Shown here one piece after another: positions 1 through 5,658 of a stretch of 17,848 bases of DNA; positions within the stretch are counted from its first letter, which is position 1, and the number at the start of each line of letters is the position of its first letter. The DNA lies in assembly GCA_964553405.1 (NCBI GenBank), contig CAZKLS010000054.1, positions 1 through 17,848 on the forward strand, read 5' to 3'. Under the pieces are notes generated by a model, which searched no databases, was not told the origin of the DNA, and saw nothing but the letters and a program-made list of their open reading frames with translations. A program made the position numbers and the translations under genes. This DNA is from DATIRA01 sp964553405. GTDB taxonomy: Bacteria; Pseudomonadota; Gammaproteobacteria; Steroidobacterales; Steroidobacteraceae.

Positions 1-302
1 TGTCGGCCATCTTCGTCAACGTGCTGTTCTTCCCGCAGCACTTCCTCGGGCTCGCGGGCATGCCGCGACGCATCCCGGACTACTCCACGCAGTTCGCCGA
101 CTGGAACATGGTGTCCTCGATCGGCGCGTTCGGATTCGGGCTGTCGCAGCTGCTGTTCGTCTACATCATCTGGAAGTGCGCCCGCGGCGGGGCCCAGGCC
201 ACCGCCGAGGTCTGGGACGGCGCGCGGGTACACGGCCTCGAGTGGTCCGTGCCCTCGCCGGCGCCGTATCACACCTTCGACGAAGCGCCGATCGTCCGGT
301 AG
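1..302 (+). CDS. ctaD: Cytochrome c oxidase subunit I, C-terminal part (cut by window edge)
   Basis: This is the C-terminal ~100 residues of the catalytic subunit of aa3-type cytochrome c oxidase, an inner-membrane protein carrying heme a and the heme a3–CuB centre; the start lies before the window. The reading frame opens at base 3 and ends at a TAG (300–302). It contains the family signature FFPQHFLGLAGMPRRIPDY near its beginning, then a last membrane helix (about SIGAFGFGLSQLLFVYIIW) and a C-terminal tail, GLEWSVPSPAPYHTFDEAP, typical of proteobacterial CtaD. The heme ligands lie upstream and cannot be checked. The next genes are oxidase assembly and subunit genes on the same strand, which supports the assignment. 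I am very sure of the family. Confidence 0.96.
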   Translation, partial: SAIFVNVLFFPQHFLGLAGMPRRIPDYSTQFADWNMVSSIGAFGFGLSQLLFVYIIWKCARGGAQATAEVWDGARVHGLEWSVPSPAPYHTFDEAPIVR

Positions 303-306
303 GCGG

Positions 307-435
307 ATGGACAGGGGACCCGGCGATGATGACGAGCGGCGGCGGATCCGCAGGATGGCGATCCTGCTGGCGCTCACCGCGCTGGGCATTTACGTGGCGT
401 TCATCGCGTCCGGCATCATGAAGGCACAGCCATGA
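307..435 (+). CDS. Small single-helix membrane protein between ctaD and ctaG (cytochrome oxidase small assembly protein type)
   Basis: A 42-residue ORF (MDRGPGDDDERRRIRRMAIL…GIMKAQP) starts 4 bases after the ctaD stop. It has a charged N-terminus (DDDE then RRRIRR), one hydrophobic helix at roughly residues 17–36, and a short KAQP tail. Its TGA overlaps the ctaG ATG as ATGA (432–435), so translation of the two is probably coupled. Tiny one-helix proteins at this place are known in proteobacterial oxidase clusters and are annotated as small assembly proteins, with little known of their job. Position, size, charge pattern and the overlap support a real gene. A role in CuB insertion or oxidase biogenesis is inferred from context only. 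Confidence 0.8.
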   Translation: MDRGPGDDDERRRIRRMAILLALTALGIYVAFIASGIMKAQP

Positions 436-980
436 CCGTCGGCAGCGAGACCCGCCGCGAGAACGCGTCGCTGACCCGCCGGCTGCTGCTGATGGCGGCG
501 GGCAGCTTCGCCTTCGGCTTCGCGCTGGTGCCGCTGTACGACGTGATCTGCGAGGCGGCCGGCATCCGGGTCAACGACGAGCCGTCCGCCGCCGAGGAGT
601 CGCGCGGCGGCGAGGGCCGCGAGGTCGCGCTCGAGTTCCTGTCCATCGTCGCGCCCGGCGCGGACTGGGAGCTGACCCCGGCGACCGGCACGCTGACCGT
701 GCAGCCCGGGCGGCTCTACGAGGCGAAGTTCCTGATACGCAGCCGGGCCGAGGTGCCCGTGACCGGGCAGGCCGTGCCCAGCGTGGCGCCGTCCTACACG
801 GCCAAGTACCTGCAGAAGACCGAGTGCTTCTGCTTCACGCCGCAGACTTTCGCCGCGGCCGAGGAACGCGAATTCACGGTGCGCTTCATCGTCGATCCCG
901 ACCTGCCGCCGCAGGTGGACCGCATGACGCTCGCCTACTCGATGTATACGCTGCCGGGGCAGAAGCTCGCAGCGCTTTGA
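432..980 (+). CDS. ctaG: Cytochrome c oxidase assembly protein CtaG (Cox11 family)
   Basis: CtaG/Cox11 is a membrane-anchored copper chaperone that delivers Cu to the CuB site of subunit I. The 182-residue product has a short cytoplasmic N-terminus, one membrane helix at about residues 18–36, and a periplasmic beta domain. The copper-binding motif of the family, CFCF, is at residues 132–135 (ECFCFTPQ). It is followed by the conserved FIVDPDLP…TLAYSMY block near the C-terminus. Length is normal for the family. The ATG overlaps the stop of the preceding small gene (ATGA), and subunit III follows after 63 bases, so this belongs to the ctaD transcription unit. Identification is firm. Confidence 0.97.
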   Translation: MTVGSETRRENASLTRRLLLMAAGSFAFGFALVPLYDVICEAAGIRVNDEPSAAEESRGGEGREVALEFLSIVAPGADWELTPATGTLTVQPGRLYEAKFLIRSRAEVPVTGQAVPSVAPSYTAKYLQKTECFCFTPQTFAAAEEREFTVRFIVDPDLPPQVDRMTLAYSMYTLPGQKLAAL

Positions 981-991
981 TCGAACTGGGG

Positions 992-1009
992 GTCGGCCGC
1001 GAGGCCGGC
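992..1009 (+). other. Intercistronic mRNA hairpin between ctaG and ctaE
   Basis: Bases 992–998 (GTCGGCC) pair with 1003–1009 (GGCCGGC) to give a 7-bp stem including one U·G pair, closed by a GCGA loop of the stable GNRA type. It lies 12 bases after the ctaG stop and about 35 bases before the ctaE start, with no T-run after it, so it does not look like a terminator. It could stabilise mRNA ends or set relative expression, but that is inference. Confidence 0.35.
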
Positions 1010-1043
1010 AGGTGTCCGAGACAATACAGGAAGACTGACGCCG

Positions 1044-1925
1044 ATGGCTCACGCACACACCGCGCACGACGCAGGCAAGTACTACATCCCGCACGGCAGC
1101 AAGTGGCCGATCGTCGGCTCGGTGTCGCTGTTCGTCACGATGTTCGGCGTGGCGATGTGGCTCAACGGCATCAACGTCGCGCCGTGGATCTTCCTGGCGG
1201 GCCTGCTGGCCGTCGCCTACATGTTCTTCGGCTGGTTCGGCACCGTCATCGGCGAAAGCGAGGGCGGCCTGTACAACGCCGGCGTGGACCGCTCGTTCCG
1301 GATGGGAATGATGTGGTTCATCTTCTCAGAGGTGATGTTCTTCGCCGCGTTCTTCGGCGCGCTCTACTACGCGCGGCAGCTGTCCGTGCCGTGGCTCGGC
1401 GGCGAGGGCTCGAAGTTCATGACGAACCTGTTCCTGTGGCAGGGCTACGAGGGCTCCTGGCCGACGAACGGTCCGGCGCAGGTCGGCGGCGGGTTCGAGA
1501 CCATCCCGGCCTTCGGCATCCCGGCCATCAATACCGCGATCCTGCTGACCTCGGGCGTGACGCTGACGATCGCCCATCACGCGCTGAAGGCGGGCAACCG
1601 CGGCATGCTGAAGATCTTCCTGGCCCTCACGTTCCTGCTCGGGTTCGTGTTCGTGGGCCTGCAGGCCGAGGAATACATCCACGCCTACAAGGATCTGAAC
1701 CTGACGCTCGGCAGCGGCGTGTACGGCTCGACGTTCTTCATGCTGACCGGCTTCCACGGGCTGCACGTGACCGTCGGCGCGATCATGCTGCTGGTGATCT
1801 GGCTGCGGGTCATGAAGGGCCATTTCACGCCCCAGCATCATTTCGCGTTCGAGGCCGTCGCCTGGTACTGGCACTTCGTGGACGTGGTCTGGCTGGGCCT
1901 GTTCATCTTCGTGTACTGGCTCTGA
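1044..1925 (+). CDS. ctaE: Cytochrome c oxidase subunit III
   Basis: This is subunit III of the aa3-type oxidase, a seven-helix inner-membrane protein that packs against subunit I near the proton-entry path. The 293-residue length fits the longer proteobacterial form. The membrane-embedded glutamate conserved in the family (Glu90 in bovine numbering) is at residue 96 in FIFSEVMFFAAFF. The HHALKAGN segment, GLQAEEYIHA, the GFHGLHVTVG motif and the closing AWYWHFVDVVWLGLFIFVYW are all typical. A Shine–Dalgarno-like AGGAAG (1028–1033) sits 10 bases before the ATG. It is the last forward gene before two GC-rich hairpins and a convergent DUF2909 gene, so transcription probably ends just after it. 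Confidence 0.97.
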   Translation: MAHAHTAHDAGKYYIPHGSKWPIVGSVSLFVTMFGVAMWLNGINVAPWIFLAGLLAVAYMFFGWFGTVIGESEGGLYNAGVDRSFRMGMMWFIFSEVMFFAAFFGALYYARQLSVPWLGGEGSKFMTNLFLWQGYEGSWPTNGPAQVGGGFETIPAFGIPAINTAILLTSGVTLTIAHHALKAGNRGMLKIFLALTFLLGFVFVGLQAEEYIHAYKDLNLTLGSGVYGSTFFMLTGFHGLHVTVGAIMLLVIWLRVMKGHFTPQHHFAFEAVAWYWHFVDVVWLGLFIFVYWL

Positions 1926-1929
1926 AGCC

Positions 1930-1946
1930 CCGGCGCCGGGCGCCGG
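1930..1946. other. GC-rich hairpin just after ctaE
   Basis: CCGGCG (1930–1935) pairs with CGCCGG (1941–1946) around a 5-base loop, starting 5 bases after the ctaE stop. It overlaps a 12-base perfect palindrome at 1929–1940. There is no T-run. It may act together with the stronger hairpin at 1966–1989. Confidence 0.35.
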
Positions 1947-1965
1947 ACCGACCGCAATGACGCAG

Positions 1966-1989
1966 AACGGCCGCCAGCCGGCGGCCGTT
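1966..1989. terminator. Candidate bidirectional terminator between convergent ctaE and the DUF2909 gene
   Basis: A perfect 10-bp inverted repeat, AACGGCCGCC (1966–1975) and GGCGGCCGTT (1980–1989), encloses a 4-base loop. It sits in the 101-base gap between two genes that read toward each other, where a shared terminator is expected. No long T-run follows on either strand (the stem itself ends in TT on each strand), so intrinsic termination is not certain; it could instead be a processing or 3'-end stabilising hairpin. Confidence 0.5.
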
Positions 1990-2026
1990 CCAGCCTGCAG
2001 GCCCGCGGCGGATCAGGATTCGCTGG

Positions 2027-2233
2027 TCACCGTCCGACGCCGTGCGGCTCGATCAGCCCGCCCTTCCAGGCGACGAACAGCAGCACGAAGAGCAGGACGG
2101 ACAGGGCGATGCGCACGGTCAGCGCGTTCACCATGCGCTTGGACTGTCCCTCGTCCTTGACCAGGTGGAACAACCCCGTGCCGAGGCTCGCGACGATGGC
2201 AGCAAGGGTCAGGACGATGAGCAGTTTGATCAT
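2027..2233 (-). CDS. DUF2909 twin-transmembrane protein
   Basis: This small inner-membrane protein is encoded on the opposite strand inside the oxidase cluster. The product (MIKLLIVLT…GLIEPHGVGR, 68 residues) has two hydrophobic helices (about residues 2–22 and 40–58) joined by a charged loop with FHLVKDEGQSKRMVNALTVR, the hallmark of the DUF2909 twin-transmembrane family. In Pseudomonas-type clusters such a gene lies at the same place, between subunit III and surf1; its function is unknown, with a link to oxidase biogenesis inferred only from location. I chose the ATG at 2231–2233 because family members usually start M-x-K at the first helix. An in-frame ATG at 2243–2245 would add MRRR. No clear ribosome site decides between them. 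A TATAAT box lies just upstream. Confidence 0.85.
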   Translation of the reverse strand: MIKLLIVLTLAAIVASLGTGLFHLVKDEGQSKRMVNALTVRIALSVLLFVLLFVAWKGGLIEPHGVGR

Positions 2234-2262
2234 GCGGCGGCGCATCCGATGCGTCAGCCCGG

Positions 2263-2268
2263 ATTATA
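2263..2268 (-). promoter_or_regulatory. Candidate -10 box (TATAAT) for the DUF2909 gene
   Basis: Read on the minus strand, 2268–2263 is a perfect TATAAT, which stands out in such GC-rich DNA. Transcription would start near 2256, giving a leader of about 23 bases to the ATG at 2233. The best -35 match, TTGCCG (2289–2284), is only 15 bases away, short of the usual 17, so the promoter is probable but not proven. It overlaps the start of surf1 on the other strand. Confidence 0.4.
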
Positions 2269-2269
2269 G

Positions 2270-3001
2270 ATGAGCTGGCGCATCGGCAATCGTGTCTTCG
2301 CGCCGCGCGGCTGGGGCATCGCCGTCACGGCGCTGCTGCTGGCCGCCTTCGTGTCGCTGGGCTACTGGCAGATCGGTCGCTACCACGACAAGCAGGCGAT
2401 GGTCGAGTCGTTCGCCGCCGGCGACGGGACCTCGGTCGAGCTGGGCGCGCAGAGCGTCTCGGCGCTGCCGCGCTACCAGCACGTCCGGGCCCGGGGCGCT
2501 TATGACCCGTCACGACAGGTGCTGCTCGACAACATGCCGTCGGCGACCGGGCGTCCCGGCTACCGCGTGCTGACGCCGCTGCGCCGGCCCGGCAGCGAGC
2601 TGCTGCTGATGGTCGATCGCGGCTGGGTGCCACTCGGCGCCACTCGCGAGGATCTCCCGAACGTCCCGGTCCGACCGGACGAGCGCGAGGTGTCCGGCAA
2701 GCTCGACGAGCTGCCGGCGCCGGGGCTGCGGCTCGGCGATGCGGCCGCGCCGGGCAGCGCCGGCTGGCCGAGAGTGCTAAATTTCCCTACCCGGCCCGAG
2801 CTCGAAGCCGTTCTCGGCGCGCCCGTCGAGCCGCGATTGCTGCTGCTCGACGCCGGCGCCCCGGACGGCTTCGAACGCGAGTGGCGACCGGCCATGAGAT
2901 TCGGGCCCGAACGGCACCTGGGCTATGCAATACAGTGGTTCGCGCTGGCGCTCGCGCTGACGGTGATATTCGTCGCTCTGAGCCTCCAGCGCACGCCCTG
3001 A
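2270..3001 (+). CDS. surf1: SURF1 family cytochrome oxidase biogenesis protein
   Basis: SURF1 (Shy1) helps place heme a in subunit I during oxidase assembly. The 243-residue protein has the standard layout of two membrane helices, at about residues 15–32 and 219–238, flanking a periplasmic domain. Family motifs are present: LGYWQIGRYHDK right after the first helix, VDRGWVP at 115–121, and GYAIQWFALA starting the last helix at 218. The ATG at 2270 is the only in-frame start that keeps the first helix whole; no ribosome site is visible before it. It is divergent from the DUF2909 gene with only a few dozen bases between them, and heads the group surf1 – Sco-like – ctaA – ctaB. Confidence 0.95.
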   Translation: MSWRIGNRVFAPRGWGIAVTALLLAAFVSLGYWQIGRYHDKQAMVESFAAGDGTSVELGAQSVSALPRYQHVRARGAYDPSRQVLLDNMPSATGRPGYRVLTPLRRPGSELLLMVDRGWVPLGATREDLPNVPVRPDEREVSGKLDELPAPGLRLGDAAAPGSAGWPRVLNFPTRPELEAVLGAPVEPRLLLLDAGAPDGFEREWRPAMRFGPERHLGYAIQWFALALALTVIFVALSLQRTP

Positions 3002-3023
3002 CGCGACAGGCGGCAGCAAGGCA

Positions 3024-3641
3024 ATGATGGACACTCAGAAGCAGAATCAGGAACGTGGGCGCCGCCAGTTGCTGCTGCTCGCAGCGCTGTTCTTCGTGCC
3101 GCTGGCGGTCGCCTTCTACCTGTACTACGGGGCCGGTTCGCTGCGCCCGGCCGGCAGCGTCGCGAAGGGCCAGCTGCTCGAGCCCGCCCGGCCGCTGCCC
3201 GAGGTGTCGCTGGCACGGCCCGGCGACGGCGCGACGGATCCCGGCTTCCTGCGCGGCAAGTGGGACATGATCTACGTCGGCGACGGTGCCTGCGACGAGC
3301 GCTGCCGCGAGGCCCTGTACCTGACCCGCCAGTCGCGGATCGCGCTCAACAAGGACATGGACCGCGTGCAGCGCGTCTTCCTCGCCACCGGAAACTGCTG
3401 CGACAGCAGCTTCATCGAGCGCGAACATCCCGACCTGCTGGTCGCGGAAATCGACGGCGAAGCCGGCGATGCGCTGCTCGCGCCTTTCCCGGTCTACGAC
3501 GGCATTCCGGTCCGCCAGGCCGGCCGGATCTACCTGGTCGACCCGCTGGGCAACCTGGTGCTCAGCTACTCGGCCGCGGCGCCGGACAAGGCCCTGCTCA
3601 CGGACCTGAAGAAGCTGCTGCGACTGTCGCACATCGGATGA
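3024..3641 (+). CDS. Membrane-anchored Sco-like (thioredoxin-fold) protein, oxidase assembly cluster
   Basis: A 205-residue protein with one N-terminal membrane helix (about residues 15–35) and a periplasmic domain. The domain has a CxxxC motif at C90 and C94 (ACDERC), spaced as in the Sco/SenC copper-binding proteins that help build the CuA site. It also has the thioredoxin-fold pattern GRIYLVDPLGNLVLSYS near 168–184. The histidine that Sco proteins place before that strand is not there: the segment reads GIPVRQAGRIYL. An extra vicinal pair, C125–C126, follows the first half. A protein of this kind occurs between surf1 and ctaA in Pseudomonas-type clusters. It may bind copper differently or act as a thiol reductase. 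ATG 3024 is followed by ATG 3027, and AAGG at 3018–3021 suits the second slightly better. The stop overlaps the ctaA start (ATGA). Confidence 0.85.
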   Translation: MMDTQKQNQERGRRQLLLLAALFFVPLAVAFYLYYGAGSLRPAGSVAKGQLLEPARPLPEVSLARPGDGATDPGFLRGKWDMIYVGDGACDERCREALYLTRQSRIALNKDMDRVQRVFLATGNCCDSSFIEREHPDLLVAEIDGEAGDALLAPFPVYDGIPVRQAGRIYLVDPLGNLVLSYSAAAPDKALLTDLKKLLRLSHIG

Positions 3642-4651
3642 TGACCTTGGTCAATTTCCGCCGCCTCTGCCTGCTGGGCACCGTTCTCGCACTCTGCGTC
3701 ATCGTGCTCGGCGCCTGGGTACGGCTGAGCGACGCGGGGCTGGGCTGCCCGGACTGGCCGGGCTGCTACGGTCACCTGACGGTCGGCGAAGCCGTGCAGA
3801 ACGCCGAGCGCGCCAACGCCGCCTACCCGGACCGGCCGCTCGAGGCCGACAAGGCGTTCAAGGAAATGGTGCATCGCTACCTGGCAGCGGCACTGGGCCT
3901 GCTGATCGTCGTCATCGCCGTGGTCGCGTTTCGCAACAGGCGTAATCGCGCGCAGGCCGTGCGGCTGCCCGCTGCGCTGGTGCTGCTGGTGGTCTTCCAG
4001 GGCCTGCTCGGCATGTGGACCGTCACGCTGCTGCTGAAACCGGCGGTCGTCTCGGCTCACCTGCTGGGGGGACTGACGACGATGTCGCTGCTCTGGTGGC
4101 TGGCGCTGCCCTCGCGGCCACAACACTCCCGGGGCGAGCCGCCGCGACTGAAGACCTGGAGCATCATCGGGCTGCTGGTGCTGGCGATACAGATATCCCT
4201 CGGCGGCTGGGTCAGCACGAATTACGCGGCGCTCGCCTGCCCGGACTTCCCGACCTGCCAGCTGTCGTTCTGGCCGGAGATGGACTTCCGTGACGCGTTC
4301 GTACTCTGGCGGGGCCTGGGAATCGACTACGAAGGAGGCGTTCTCGATCACCCGGCGCGCGTCGCCATTCACTACACCCACAGGCTGGGAGCGGTGGTGG
4401 CCGCCGTCGTGCTGGGCTGGCTGGCCTGGCTCGCGATCGCGCGGGGCCGATCGTCGGCGATGCGCACGAGCGGCCTGGCGCTCGCGCTGGTGCTGGTCGC
4501 GCAGCTGGTGCTCGGGCCCACAATGGTGCTGAAAACCCTGCCGCTGCCACTTGCCACGGCCCACAACGCGGTCGCCGCGCTGCTGGTCCTGGCCACGGTC
4601 GCGGTGCTGCGGTTCGCCTGGACGACGCGGGCCGACGTGCTTCGCAGGTAA
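3638..4651 (+). CDS. ctaA: Heme A synthase CtaA (COX15 family)
   Basis: CtaA oxidises the C8 methyl of heme o to a formyl group, giving heme a, in the inner membrane. The 337-residue product has eight predicted helices in two related halves. The four conserved histidines that ligate the two heme sites are visible: H79 (EMVHRYLA), H141 (SAHLLGG), H248 (HYTHRLG) and H309 (TAHNAV). Cysteine pairs occur in CPDWPGC near the N-terminus and CPDFPTC in the second half, as in related enzymes. The first motif, GAWVRLSDAGLGCPDWPGC, is diagnostic. The ATG at 3638 overlaps the stop of the Sco-like gene, and a second ATG follows at once at 3641. ctaB begins one base after the stop, so the two heme A genes are surely co-transcribed. 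Confidence 0.97.
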   Translation: MMTLVNFRRLCLLGTVLALCVIVLGAWVRLSDAGLGCPDWPGCYGHLTVGEAVQNAERANAAYPDRPLEADKAFKEMVHRYLAAALGLLIVVIAVVAFRNRRNRAQAVRLPAALVLLVVFQGLLGMWTVTLLLKPAVVSAHLLGGLTTMSLLWWLALPSRPQHSRGEPPRLKTWSIIGLLVLAIQISLGGWVSTNYAALACPDFPTCQLSFWPEMDFRDAFVLWRGLGIDYEGGVLDHPARVAIHYTHRLGAVVAAVVLGWLAWLAIARGRSSAMRTSGLALALVLVAQLVLGPTMVLKTLPLPLATAHNAVAALLVLATVAVLRFAWTTRADVLRR

Positions 4652-4652
4652 G

Positions 4653-5594
4653 ATGACTCCATCGCCGATCCCGGACCCCGACGTGTCGCAACCGCGCCAG
4701 GCAGAGCTCGCCTCCTCCCGCGCCACGAGCTGGCGCGATTACGTCGAACTCGGCAAGCCCCGTGTCGTCGCGCTGATCGTGTTCACGGCTGCGGTCGGGA
4801 TGTTTCTCGCGGTGCCGGGCCTCCCTCCGCTCGACGCGCTGGTATTCGGCATGCTCGGCATCGGCCTCGCCGCGTCGAGCGCGGCCGCGATCAACCACGT
4901 GCTCGACCGTCGCTACGACGAGAAGATGGCGAGGACCGCCCGGCGGCCCATCCCGACGGGCCACGTGAGCACCGGCCAGGCCATTTCGTACGCCGCGATA
5001 CTCGGCACGCTCTCGATGTGCGTGCTGTGGTTCCTGGTGAACCCGCTGACCGCCGGCCTGACCTTCGCGTCGCTGATCGGCTACGCGATCCTCTATACGG
5101 TCTGGCTGAAGCACGTGACGCCGCAGAACATCGTCATCGGGGGTGCGGCCGGCGCCGCGCCGCCGGTCCTCGGCTGGACCTCGGTGACCGACAGCATCGA
5201 CCCCCACGCGCTGCTGCTGTTCCTGATCATCTTCGTCTGGACGCCCCCGCACTTCTGGGCGCTCGCCATTGCCCGCCGCGAGGACTATGCGCGGGCCGGC
5301 ATACCGATGCTGCCGGTCGCGTACGGCGTCGAATTCACCAGGCTGCACATCCTGCTCTACACGATCCTGCTCTTCATCGTCAGCCTGCTGCCCTACCTGA
5401 CCGGCATGAGCGGACTGCTGTATCTTGCGGCCGCCGTCGTGCTCGGCACGGCGTTCCTGCGCTACGCCTTCATCCTCAGGCGACCACACGCCGCCGCGCA
5501 CCTGCCGATGAAAGTCTTCCGTTATTCGATCAATTACCTGATGCTGCTGTTCGCGGCGCTGCTGATCGACCACTACTTCCTGATCCGCGTCTGA
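4653..5594 (+). CDS. ctaB: Protoheme IX farnesyltransferase (heme O synthase)
   Basis: CtaB (CyoE, COX10) attaches a farnesyl group to heme b to make heme o, the substrate of CtaA. It is a polytopic UbiA-family prenyltransferase of 313 residues, a normal size. The first polyprenyl-diphosphate/Mg site is at N81–D89 (NHVLDRRYDEKMARTARRP), with D85 and D89 forming the DxxxD. The second conserved block is WTPPHFWALAIARREDYARA followed by GIPMLP, with E210 and D211. The protein ends with hydrophobic helices and YFLIRV. The ATG at 4653 lies one base after the ctaA TAA; AGG at 4646–4648 may serve as a ribosome site. An in-frame extension farther upstream lies inside ctaA and is not used. Together with ctaA it forms the heme A pathway for the oxidase of this cluster. 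Confidence 0.97.
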   Translation: MTPSPIPDPDVSQPRQAELASSRATSWRDYVELGKPRVVALIVFTAAVGMFLAVPGLPPLDALVFGMLGIGLAASSAAAINHVLDRRYDEKMARTARRPIPTGHVSTGQAISYAAILGTLSMCVLWFLVNPLTAGLTFASLIGYAILYTVWLKHVTPQNIVIGGAAGAAPPVLGWTSVTDSIDPHALLLFLIIFVWTPPHFWALAIARREDYARAGIPMLPVAYGVEFTRLHILLYTILLFIVSLLPYLTGMSGLLYLAAAVVLGTAFLRYAFILRRPHAAAHLPMKVFRYSINYLMLLFAALLIDHYFLIRV

Positions 5595-5658
5595 TTTCCG
5601 GAGCAGTACGCCGCGACGTCGGTTTATCGGCGCAGCGGGCGGAGCTACCCTGACGACC

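Noticed and set aside
824..1960. Plus-strand open frame in another phase across ctaG and ctaE
   Set aside because: Arg- and Ala-rich translation without domains; overlaps two well-identified genes.
3260..3637. N-terminal extension of ctaA upstream of 3638
   Set aside because: The extension overlaps the Sco-like gene, has shadow-type composition, and CtaA's first membrane helix begins right after the ATG at 3638/3641.
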